Assembly: GCA_963821735.1 (NCBI GenBank)
Contig: CAWGFK010000012.1
Span: 186,001 to 250,000 of the forward strand
DNA from: Laspinema sp963821735
Lineage (GTDB): Bacteria > Cyanobacteriota > Cyanobacteriia > Cyanobacteriales > Laspinemataceae
Length of the DNA stretch: 64,000 bases
Direction of reading: 5' to 3'
The notes below the pieces were generated by a model, which worked only from the letters and a program-made list of their open reading frames with translations, was not told the origin of the DNA and made no database searches. Of this stretch, positions 48,860 through 56,983 are shown in pieces. Numbering within the stretch: the first letter of the stretch is position 1; each line of letters starts with the position of its first letter. Position numbers and translations under genes: made by a program.

Positions 48860-49240
48860 AAAGCCTAATTTCAGTTTAGCATTTTTCAAGGGGGATGGCT
48901 ACCCTGACTCAAGGAGGGTGTTGTTTTATGCAGGATTTTTTTTGAGCCTCGGGTTTTTTCAAATATTGACTGCTACAAAAGTAGAGATGAAGGCTAGGAC
49001 AAATTTCCGGTCAAACAAATGAAAAAGCCTTGTGGTACAGGATGTGTAGAGGGATTCAAGGGAGTCTCTTCTTTTCTGTTTGGGGAGATTGTTGTTGGAA
49101 ATATCGGCAATTTTTTCTTTATGGATATAAAAAAGATGTTCTAAAAAATGAGTTCAATAATTATTTTTTTTGACATTTTAAGCTGATAAAAATTCGAGAT
49201 TTCGTAAGGAGTAATAGAAGCTCTGAAACGGATCTTGGAT

Positions 49241-49420
49241 ATGCGTAGCTACTTTTCGATTATTTTCTGTAGCCTGTTCTTATTGGGTTTGGCGGCAAAC
49301 TTCTCTGGGCGTGAATCTCACAGTTTAGAGCTGTCGCGTTCCGAGTTCGACATACAGGTATTATCAGCAAGACTAGAGTCGGGTCAAGAAATAACCCCCC
49401 ATCGTGGGAGTGGACGGTAA
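49241..49420 (+). CDS. patX: PatX-like secreted peptide ending in HRGSGR
   Basis: This 59-residue precursor begins MRSYFSIIFCSLFLLGLAANFSG, a plain signal peptide, followed by a short acidic stretch. It ends exactly with THE motif PHRGSGR before TAA. The pentapeptide RGSGR is the active part of PatS and of PatX, the secreted inhibitors of HetR in filamentous cyanobacteria. PatX proteins have a signal peptide and a C-terminal HRG(S/T)GR, as here. The ATG at 49241 is preceded by AAGGAG at 49206-49211, slightly far. A TTG two codons upstream is less likely. Identity as PatX is from motif and layout only. Confidence 0.85.
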   Translation: MRSYFSIIFCSLFLLGLAANFSGRESHSLELSRSEFDIQVLSARLESGQEITPHRGSGR

Positions 49421-49646
49421 GCTTGAGCAGCGATCGCATAGAGTAGATGACCCGATGAAAAACTGTAGCTGTCGGCAGGGAACGGACCGATGGTCATACA
49501 GATGAGGAAGGGAATGCATTGCCTTACTGGAGGGGGTGCGATCGCTCAAAAACAGGGAAATCTCCAGGCACCTTGTCCAGGGATCAGACCCATCACAAAC
49601 AGTCTAGTCCGGTATTGTTACTGGGCTAGACTGTTGCTGATCTTCA

Positions 49647-50453
49647 TTAAGACGGCAACCCCGGACGAGGGAGGCCGAGATGATTGGATGACGAGTGCAA
49701 GGAATTGGTTTGGAGGACGCTGACGTAAGACATATTGGGATGATTGTGGGATGCTGGAGGGCGATCGGGCGGGCGCATTCCTACCAGATTGTCCTGGTAC
49801 AGCCCGATCGCACCATCGAGCTTCGCCTGAGCCAAATTTGCGCCGGTCAAATCAGCACCCGTGAGATTTGCACCATTGAGGTTGGCATTTAATAAATTAG
49901 CGTTTCTCAAATTCACCCCAGAGAGATTGGCATCACTCAGGTCCGCTTCCACTAATCGAGCATTACTCAAGTCGGCATTGGATAAATTGGCGTTCCGGAT
50001 TTGAGCATGGCCCAGATTAGCGCCGGAGAGGTTAATCCCATTCATTTGAGTATTATTGAGATTTGCACCAATTAAATTCGCCCCTTCCAGAGAAGCCCCA
50101 CTGAGGTTGGCTTCTTCTAGGTTGGTATTGACTAAATTGGCAAATACTAAATCAGCACCGCCCAGTTGGGCGTGATTGAGCTTGGCATCGAGGAAGTTGA
50201 CGCCTTTAGCGTCAACCCCACTCAGGTCGCTACTAATCAGGTCAGCGGCCACGAAATTGGCAAAACTGAGTTCGGCTCCACTTAAGTTGGCATTACTCAG
50301 ATTCGTGCCATTGAGGTTGGCAAACATCAACTTAGCACCGCTCAAGTCAGCACCACTGAGATTGAGCCGAGTTAAGTGGGCATCTCGGAGGTCCCCACCT
50401 TGACATTGTTTCGTTGCCAACAAGCGTTTGATGTGGGCGTTATTTGCAGACAT
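49647..50453 (-). CDS. Pentapeptide-repeat protein
   Basis: This 268-residue protein starts at ATG 50453 (MSANNAHIKRLLATKQCQGGDLRDAHLTRLNLSG), preceded by AGGAAG. About 35 tandem A(D/N)Lxx pentapeptides form a right-handed square beta helix. The C-terminal part (GLYQDNLVGMRPPDRPPASHNHPNMSYV...) is unstructured. Many such proteins mimic DNA or act as scaffolds, but the sequence does not show a partner. It is convergent with the patX-like gene. Confidence 0.9.
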   Translation of the reverse strand: MSANNAHIKRLLATKQCQGGDLRDAHLTRLNLSGADLSGAKLMFANLNGTNLSNANLSGAELSFANFVAADLISSDLSGVDAKGVNFLDAKLNHAQLGGADLVFANLVNTNLEEANLSGASLEGANLIGANLNNTQMNGINLSGANLGHAQIRNANLSNADLSNARLVEADLSDANLSGVNLRNANLLNANLNGANLTGADLTGANLAQAKLDGAIGLYQDNLVGMRPPDRPPASHNHPNMSYVSVLQTNSLHSSSNHLGLPRPGLPS

Positions 50454-50561
50454 ATATTCTTCCTGTTGATGGTAATCCCTAAAACTCTTGAATACTGACG
50501 TTAGGGCCGATAATATTTCGTGAGAATGAAAAGGGAATAAATCCCGAGACCCAGACCTCAA

Positions 50562-51116
50562 AAACCACTGTTACTTACACCAAAATTTCGTAGGTTTCAG
50601 GAAAATCGAGCTTCGTTAAACCCAAACCCGTTTAGGGCCTGAAACCCTTGTTATTCTTCTATTTCAGGCGGTTAATTAATTGGGGCCTCCACTGAAATAA
50701 ACTATTTTTATGGCCCTCAAAAAAAACTATGTTCCTCCTCAAATTTTCCTTTAAAAAGGAAAAAAATGCGTAATCATCTGTTTGCTTTGTCGCTGGATCA
50801 GGCACAGAACTCCGTAATTTCATGCAGGAAAAATGGGCAAAGATAGCGCGATAAAACCTCCACTCACTTGGGCTACGGCCAGAGAGTCGAGGCTTCATCG
50901 GGGTATTTTTTGGTAAATCAAGAGCAAGGGGAAAAGATTGGGTTGGCCCCAGTGATCCGGGTTGATGGAGGGGAAAACGCAGAAAAATCCCCCTAGTCCA
51001 AAGACTAGGAGGAAACCAGGGTGCAACTGAGAGATCTATTCGGCTCAATTGCACCTGGATCCGGAATGGAGACAGGCGAGAACCCCCGAGGTCCCCCGGC
51101 TGCACAGGTCTGTAAA
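50562..51116. other. Gene-free stretch before the small-RNA region
   Basis: A long open frame on the minus strand (51393-50659) covers this area, but its translation runs straight through the palindromic repeat copy 6. It shows no family pattern or hydrophobic-helix layout. I therefore treat it as non-coding. Confidence 0.4.
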
Positions 51117-51170
51117 AACCCACACCCTCAAGGGTGGGGCTATACGGACAAAGCCTGCCTAAGCAGGCTA
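51117..51170. repeat. Interspersed two-hairpin repeat, copy 6 (inverted)
   Basis: Reverse-oriented copy: AACCCACACCCTCAAGGGTGG, the spacer, and GCCTGCCTAAGCAGGC. It is preceded by GTCTGTAAA, which also precedes the element-like sequence near 11.36 kb. Confidence 0.85.
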
Positions 51171-51994
51171 CCCAGCCGGTCGGGTATCGGGTTTTGAACA
51201 GGCGATCGCCGATCGCCTGTAACCCTGCCAACAGCTTCGAGATCACCGATGGATCGATTAATCCATCATCACTCTGGCCGATCGCATTCAGATTTTGCAC
51301 AATAAACGGAATCATCAGCATTGGCTTGATAAATTCTGCCCCAACTCTCAACCTATTTGTGCAAATGCCACCCCAAAGTAATCGCGCCCACATCTATACG
51401 ATGGGTTCGGGAACTCGCCTTGATAATTTTCTATCTCAGTCTTGGGTACTCGAACTCAAGACTTGTCATGGTGCTTGGAATGAGTCTCTCCACACTACAT
51501 TCCTGATGGAGATTTAGGACCAGCCTGAAAAATCCTCCTCCAAATCAAGCTTGTGCCAAGATTCCTCGAAAATTTTTCTCTACACAGAGAAGAAAATCAA
51601 AACCCAGAGACTGTTGCCCTCTGACGTGAGCTAAATCCCCTCGGTTGTTTTTTTGTAGATGCCTCAATGTCTTCCCTGTGCCATCCGCGCAGGAGGGTTA
51701 CCCAGTCCGTAACCTGCGGGTGTAGATGTAGGCACTCATCGCGATGGAGGTCGCGACAGTTTGATCATTGTACTGATGAGAATGCACGCTAAAGACACAA
51801 GATATCCCAATCCGGAGGTGCTGTCAAGGGGGGTACATCGGGGAAATCTCTAGGCGCAATGCGATCGCTCACCTCAAAAACCGGCTTCGGGATCACTCCG
51901 TCAATGGCAGATTCTTGAGGCACAGCCGGATAGGCTAGGTCTATTTTTCACCCTTTCCCGGATGCTTACTCTCCAGGCTGGAAATAACGAATTG

Positions 51995-52045
51995 GATGCA
52001 CCCTGATTGAGAGTCCCCCTGGCTAGAAGCTAGGGGATTTTTTTT
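51995..52045 (+). ncRNA. Small-RNA-like element 1: conserved 16-mer plus terminator
   Basis: GATGCACCCTGATTGA (51995-52010) is followed by a terminator hairpin CCCCTGGC/GCTAGGGG and eight T. The same 16-mer followed by an independently folding terminator recurs at 52267. The spacing and conserved 5' end suggest a short, terminated transcript. Upstream promoter boxes are weak. Confidence 0.45.
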
Positions 52046-52266
52046 CGCCTCCGAGTCGTCCAATCCCGGGTGAGATTTTTCTCTGTAAAAGGCTGAGAAA
52101 AAACGACGGTTTAAGGGCGAACACTGGTTTTTTGCTGGTTTTTTTCGCAGAATAGTCAATCCCGTTTTCAGGCGATCGCCTTCGCTTCAGGCAACAGCTT
52201 CCCTCCCTCAAAAGAACTTGCAATATTTTCCGGATAAACCCCCCATAACTAGAATTTAATACTATA

Positions 52267-52318
52267 GATGCACCCTGATTGACGAACCCTCTAGCTTCGG
52301 CTAGGGGGGTTTTTTTTT
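52267..52318 (+). ncRNA. Small-RNA-like element 2: conserved 16-mer plus terminator
   Basis: This has the same GATGCACCCTGATTGA (52267-52282), then a hairpin CCCTCTAGC-TTCG-GCTAGGGGG and nine T. A -10-like TACTAT lies directly before (52260-52265). Apart from the 5' 16-mer and the fold, the two elements differ, which is the pattern expected of duplicated small RNAs. Confidence 0.5.
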
Positions 52319-52619
52319 CTCAACTCAATCCGCCATTCACAGAGGATTGGTGCGGTGGCTGTTCCTGCCGAGACCGAAGGTGCGATCGCCCTTGCTCCCT
52401 TTCCCTCCAGCCTTCAATTGCACCCGGGTTTCGCCGTTCTCCCTTCCCAGAACAACCCGTTCATAAAAGACTCAATCCCAGCCGCTTCCCTCTGGATAGC
52501 ACAGAATCAATCTTCCCGTTAAAAGAGACTATTTTTTTTACCTAAAAAACTTATTACTATCCTGTGATAAGATAAAGAATTGGCTGTTATGACATAGCTC
52601 AGACGAATTCGTTCTGAAA

Positions 52620-52654
52620 AAACCTCCTTTTTATGTAAAAAAGGAGGAGTTTTG
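52620..52654 (+). terminator. Hairpin in the leader of the arginine-degrading gene
   Basis: CCTCCTTTTT...AAAAAGGAGG followed by AGTTTTG, 67 nt before the ATG of agrE. It may terminate a small transcript from upstream or act as an attenuator of agrE. Confidence 0.5.
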
Positions 52655-52689
52655 TCTTGCTGCTACAGAAATCACTGAATCCCAAATCT

Positions 52690-52703
52690 GTAACATTACT
52701 TAC
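52690..52703. promoter_or_regulatory. Possible NtcA site upstream of agrE
   Basis: GTA-N8-TAC (GTAACATTACTTAC) matches the NtcA consensus exactly, 17 bp before the ATG. Its position is too close to the start codon for a class II activated promoter, so it would block transcription or serve another start. Such a 6-base match is expected by chance about once per 4 kb. Confidence 0.35.
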
Positions 52704-52720
52704 CGAATATAGCGCAAATT

Positions 52721-54826
52721 ATGAATTCTGAGACTCGTATCCTGATGTGTCCCCCCAACCACTACGACGTGGATTATGTGATTAATCCCTGGATGGAGGG
52801 CAACATCCACAAATCTTCTCGCGATCGCGCCACAGAGCAGTGGCATAAACTCTTCCACATCATCAAAGAACACGCCCTAGTCGAACTCGTCGATCCCCAA
52901 CCCGGTTGGCCCGATATGGTTTTTACCGCCAACGCCGGATTAGTTCTGGGTAAAAAAGTCGTCCTCAGTCGCTTCTTCCACAAAGAACGTCAAGGGGAAG
53001 AACCCTATTTCAAACAATGGTTTGAAGCCCAAGGATACACCGTCTACGAACTCCCGAAAGATTTACCCTTTGAAGGAGCTGGAGATGCACTGCTCGATCG
53101 CGAAGGACGTTGGCTTTGGGCAGGATACGGTTTCCGTTCTGAACTCGACTCCCACTCCTATATTGCCAAATGGCTAGATATCCAAGTCATCTCTCTGCAA
53201 TTAGCCGATGAACGGTTCTATCACCTAGATACCTGCTTCTGTCCTCTTAATCGCGGCTATTTACTCTATTATCCTCCAGCTTTTGACTTCTACTCCAACC
53301 GCATCATCGAAATGCGCGTTCCCCCAGAAAAACGGATTGCCATTGGAGAAGCAGACGCCGTAAACTTTGCCTGCAATGCGGTCAATGTTGAGGATAAAGT
53401 AATCATGAACAAGGTCAGCGATGACCTGAAACAACGCCTCAAAGCAGTTGGGTTTGAGGTGTTTGAAACTACCCTCAGCGAATTCCTCAAAGCCGGTGGT
53501 GCAGCCAAATGTCTGACCCTGCGAACCACCGAACCTGTGAAGGAGGATGTCCATGCCAACGAACCCGTGGAAAGTCGGACGATTCGCTTAGAAGGACATC
53601 TGCTGGATACAGGATTAATCAACCGGGCCCTGGATACCATCGTCGAAGGCGGTGGCAGTTTCCAAGTCTTGAATTTTAACTTGGGAGAGCAACGGCAGAG
53701 CACCTCCACTGCCGAGGTGAAAGTCTCAGCGCCTTCTCATGGCGTGATGGAAGAGATTTTAGCCCAGTTGATTGACCTGGGTGCCGTAGACTTGCCCCAA
53801 GATGAGCGGGATGCCAAACTCGAACCTGTGCTACAAAAAGGGGTGGCTCCAGATGATTTTTATGTTACTACGATTTATCCCACGGAAGTGCGGATCAAGG
53901 GGGAATGGGTCCGGATACTGAATCATCGCATGGATGGCGCGATCGCCGTGGTGCAAACTCCCGAAGGGCCGGTGGCGCGCTGCAAGCTCCTGCGCGATTT
54001 GGAACTGGGTGAGTCGGTGGTGGTGGATGTGGCTGGAATCCGTACCGTTCGCAAAACGGGAGCGCGGGAACAACGCAACAACCAGGAATTCAGCTTTATG
54101 TCTTCCGGAGTCTCCAGCGAGCGCCGGGTGGAATTGGTGGTGGAACAAGTCGCCTGGGAATTGCGGCAAATTCGCGATCGCGGCGGTAAGGTGGTGGTGA
54201 CTGCCGGACCCGTGGTGATTCATACCGGCGGTGGGGAACACCTGACCCGGTTGATTCGCGAAGGGTATATCCAAGGGTTACTCGGTGGCAATGCGATCGC
54301 CGTTCACGATATGGAACAAGCATTCATGGGAACTTCCCTCGGGGTGGACATGAAGCGCGGCGTCGCCGTCCGGGGCGGACATCGGCATCACCTGAAAACT
54401 ATTAACACCATTCGCCGCTATGGCAGTATTGCCAAAGCGGTGGAACAAGGTGCGCTCCAGAGCGGGATATTTTATGAATGTGTGAAGCACAATGTACCCT
54501 TTGCCCTAGCCGGTTCCATCCGGGATGATGGACCCTTGCCCGATACTCAAATGGATTTAATTAAAGCCCAGGAAGAGTATGCGAAGCTCTTGGAAGGGGC
54601 AGAGATGATTTTGATGTTATCCACCATGTTGCACTCGATTGGGGTCGGTAACATGACGCCTGCTGGGGTGAAGATGGTTTGTGTGGATATTAATCCAGCA
54701 GTGGTGACCAAACTCAGCGATCGCGGTTCTGTTGAATCCACGGGTGTGGTTACCGATGTCGGCCTATTCCTGAGCTTGTTAACCAAGCATTTAGACCTGT
54801 TGACCTCTCCCTATCATGCCGCCTAA
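52721..54826 (+). CDS. agrE: Arginine dihydrolase/ornithine cyclodeaminase-type fusion (AgrE/ArgZ-like)
   Basis: This 701-residue protein, equal in length to Anabaena AgrE, joins an N-terminal guanidine-modifying domain to a C-terminal LOR/SDH domain. The first carries RILMCPPNHYDVDYVINPWM, FTANAGLVLG, GAGDALLD, HLDTCF and the nucleophile Cys264 in GGAAKCLTL. The second spans about 285-690 (NHRMDGAIAVVQT, KVVVTAGPVVIHTGGG, GGNAIAVHDMEQAFMGTSLGVD). In cyanobacteria such proteins turn arginine into ornithine with ammonium and CO2, and AgrE continues toward proline. This is the main route for using cyanophycin arginine. The leader has a hairpin and a possible NtcA site. Confidence 0.93.
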   Translation: MNSETRILMCPPNHYDVDYVINPWMEGNIHKSSRDRATEQWHKLFHIIKEHALVELVDPQPGWPDMVFTANAGLVLGKKVVLSRFFHKERQGEEPYFKQWFEAQGYTVYELPKDLPFEGAGDALLDREGRWLWAGYGFRSELDSHSYIAKWLDIQVISLQLADERFYHLDTCFCPLNRGYLLYYPPAFDFYSNRIIEMRVPPEKRIAIGEADAVNFACNAVNVEDKVIMNKVSDDLKQRLKAVGFEVFETTLSEFLKAGGAAKCLTLRTTEPVKEDVHANEPVESRTIRLEGHLLDTGLINRALDTIVEGGGSFQVLNFNLGEQRQSTSTAEVKVSAPSHGVMEEILAQLIDLGAVDLPQDERDAKLEPVLQKGVAPDDFYVTTIYPTEVRIKGEWVRILNHRMDGAIAVVQTPEGPVARCKLLRDLELGESVVVDVAGIRTVRKTGAREQRNNQEFSFMSSGVSSERRVELVVEQVAWELRQIRDRGGKVVVTAGPVVIHTGGGEHLTRLIREGYIQGLLGGNAIAVHDMEQAFMGTSLGVDMKRGVAVRGGHRHHLKTINTIRRYGSIAKAVEQGALQSGIFYECVKHNVPFALAGSIRDDGPLPDTQMDLIKAQEEYAKLLEGAEMILMLSTMLHSIGVGNMTPAGVKMVCVDINPAVVTKLSDRGSVESTGVVTDVGLFLSLLTKHLDLLTSPYHAA

Positions 54827-54890
54827 TTGCTGAAACCCGGGAGTGAGAGGGCGGTTAAACGTTTCAGTCTCTAATCTTTGATTTCCTTAG

Positions 54891-54919
54891 CCTCCCCTTA
54901 GTTTAGGGGGAGGTTCATT
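54891..54919 (+). terminator. Probable terminator after agrE
   Basis: CCTCCCC (54891-54897) pairs with GGGGAGG (54907-54913), and TTCATTTTT follows. A 71-residue open frame on the opposite strand overlaps it and is unlikely to be real. Confidence 0.55.
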
Positions 54920-55642
54920 TTTGGATGGATCACGCTGAGGCCCCAAAATCTTGAGGCGGATGGGATGCCCCTGAGAGAGGGCGATCGCAACCAGTTCTGA
55001 AAACGGCATAATCAAACGGCGATCGCCTGCTGTTCCTTGACCCTCTAAGGCTTTGTCGTCACAACCGGGGGTTGGAATCCCCAGGTTGCAACCTCTTAAC
55101 ATCCCCTTTCGTCTATGACGATTAACAAACCGTCCCTAGCAAAAGAGGGAGTCACCGTAGGGGTGTTTATGATTAAAAGCATAACCAACAAGGGAAATCG
55201 CTCAGGGTCCGTTGACTCTTGAGAGCAGTTTGTCAATTTAAAGACAGTTACCCTCTCCGGTTTGATTGTAAATAAAGGTCAGGTTTTTTAAGAATTGCAA
55301 CGAATTCTGACTTAATTTGCGATTGGGTTGGAACTCCCGGGCATTCTTGGGATAGGGATGATTTTAGGAAAAAGTTGCTGGTGAACTTTTCCTAACTCAA
55401 AAAATTGGCATCTACCCTAGGCGATCGCCACTTGTTTCACCAGAATTTTGGGAACGGGTTAAGGTCTCCTTGACCTGATCGCGGGTTAAAAACGGCCCGA
55501 ATCTAAATCTAGTTTTCCCTCAATTGTTCTGATTGAACCGGGGAACTCCCGTTCAATCCTCGTTACACTCATTTTTTATGTGCATGAAACTGAATCTATT
55601 TTTTGATGTGTCTCCAGTAAATTATTCCCAAAAGAGGTACCA
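54920..55642. other. Gap with a hairpin before the DUF4258-like gene
   Basis: No gene is supportable. A hairpin at 55531-55558 (GATTGAAC...GTTCAATC with inner GGG/CCC) lies 85 bp before the start of the next gene and could be a leader structure; there is no T tract directly after it. Confidence 0.4.
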
Positions 55643-56011
55643 ATGGATGCGAACAGAAAGCTCACTGCTATGATTGAAGGCGATTCCAATACCGAAGCGA
55701 TCGGTTTATTGGGTGCGGTCCATCGCCGCAAAGACCTGAATCATTTAGAACGCAGACAGCAGCAAAGGGCTATCAGTAATGCGATGATTACCGTGGCATT
55801 AACTTATGGCAAAAAAACCTTCAGCCGAGGCGCGTTGGTTTATACCCTGAACGATCGCAGCTTGGAAAGAACCCCTTATGCGAAGTTCATTGATGTTCTT
55901 CGGGTGTCGCGAGTCGTCTGTCTGATCGGTCCTCCGGACCCTAAAATTCTCACCGCCTACTGGCACGAAGAAACCAAACGTAGAGCAAGTAAATCTCGTT
56001 GTTACAATTGA
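55643..56011 (+). CDS. DUF4258-like conserved hypothetical protein
   Basis: This 122-residue protein has LERRQQQRAISNAMITVALTYGKKTFSRGALVYTLNDRSLERTPYAKFIDVLRVSRVVCLIGPPDPKILTAYWHEETKRR. This fits the DUF4258 pattern (HxxxRxxQRGIS then a strand-rich core ending in a ...ITxYxR phrase), a family with toxin-like relatives. It lacks an adjacent antitoxin-like gene, so a toxin role is not supported here. It is preceded by AAAAGAGG. Confidence 0.55.
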   Translation: MDANRKLTAMIEGDSNTEAIGLLGAVHRRKDLNHLERRQQQRAISNAMITVALTYGKKTFSRGALVYTLNDRSLERTPYAKFIDVLRVSRVVCLIGPPDPKILTAYWHEETKRRASKSRCYN

Positions 56012-56098
56012 AGAATACTGGTAAAAATAAAGCGTGACTCTTGTGCTATTTTCTCACAACGGTCACGCTTTATGATTGAGACTCCCTTCAGGTTGAAT

Positions 56099-56749
56099 TT
56101 AGACCGAATTCCAGTGGCGATCGAGAGTGTCGCGCAGGTCAAAAAAATCATGCCACTCCAAATAGGGTTTTTGACGTTCGGCGAGATAGGTAGCAAGGCG
56201 ATCGCGCGCAAACACCACCCCCGCTTCCATCCCCAAATTCAAATCCGTCACCGAATCCCCGATCGCCACGGTTTCCTGGGCTGAATACCGCCTCATCACC
56301 GCCACCTTATTCACCAATTCCGTGCCCGCTTCAAACTCGGAATGGACCCGCAGATACTCGGCACCGAGATCCACTTCTATGGCATGAATCGCCAAAACCC
56401 GGTGTTTCAAAGGGCCTAATACCGTTTCTACCATCCCTCGCAACCCGCCAGAAACAATGGCGATCGGCACTCCCTGGGTTTCCAAAAAATCCAGAAACTC
56501 CACAAACCCCAGTCGCATCGGTTCCTCCTCCATAAACGCCAAAATATCTGGATATTGGGCCGAGGGAATCGATTCCAGGGTCTGTCGCACTCCATCGCGC
56601 AGGGTTAAGCGCAATGCATACATTTCCGGCAGCAGTTCTCGCGCCAGGTTCGGAGTAAACTCCTGCATCATCTTCACGAAAGTATCTTCCGTGGTAATGG
56701 TTCCATCAAAATCACACAAGACAATCCGTTTAAAGGAATCCGGTTTCAC
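56099..56749 (-). CDS. HAD-family phosphatase, MtnX/SerB-like
   Basis: This 216-residue HAD enzyme has motif I LCDFDGTITTED (Asp13 nucleophile, Asp15), motif II IVSGGL, motif III near VNKVA and motif IV IGDSVTDLNLG. The form and length fit MtnX-type 2-hydroxy-3-keto-5-methylthiopentenyl-1-phosphate phosphatase of methionine salvage. A phosphoserine phosphatase-like role cannot be excluded. Other salvage genes are not nearby. Single gene, convergent with the preceding gene. Confidence 0.8.
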   Translation of the reverse strand: MKPDSFKRIVLCDFDGTITTEDTFVKMMQEFTPNLARELLPEMYALRLTLRDGVRQTLESIPSAQYPDILAFMEEEPMRLGFVEFLDFLETQGVPIAIVSGGLRGMVETVLGPLKHRVLAIHAIEVDLGAEYLRVHSEFEAGTELVNKVAVMRRYSAQETVAIGDSVTDLNLGMEAGVVFARDRLATYLAERQKPYLEWHDFFDLRDTLDRHWNSV

Positions 56750-56983
56750 AGTTTTTTGCTCAGGTTTGAGTAGAAGCCCTAGAAAACAACAAATTTCACA
56801 GCCCAGGCCGTTAGAAATATAGAATTAAGACTATTCAACAGATGATCGATCGCCCTTGTCAAGAAGATCTATCCCTTCTGAGTTCTGAGTCTTCTCCTTG
56901 TGGGTATAATTTGAACAGCCCGGGGCTTTTAGTCGTGGGATTGTCAATGTTCGGCCCCGATCATCGTTTAGAGTGTTGCTGCC

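Noticed and set aside
50659..51393. A 244-codon open frame on the minus strand
   Set aside because: It reads straight through repeat copy 6, shows no family-like pattern and lacks a credible start; most likely a chance open frame.
51134..51517. A 127-codon plus-strand open frame over repeat copy 6
   Set aside because: It begins inside the repeat and has no coding features.
54887..55102. A 71-codon open frame opposite agrE
   Set aside because: Its 3' end lies inside the agrE terminator, and its residues show no pattern.
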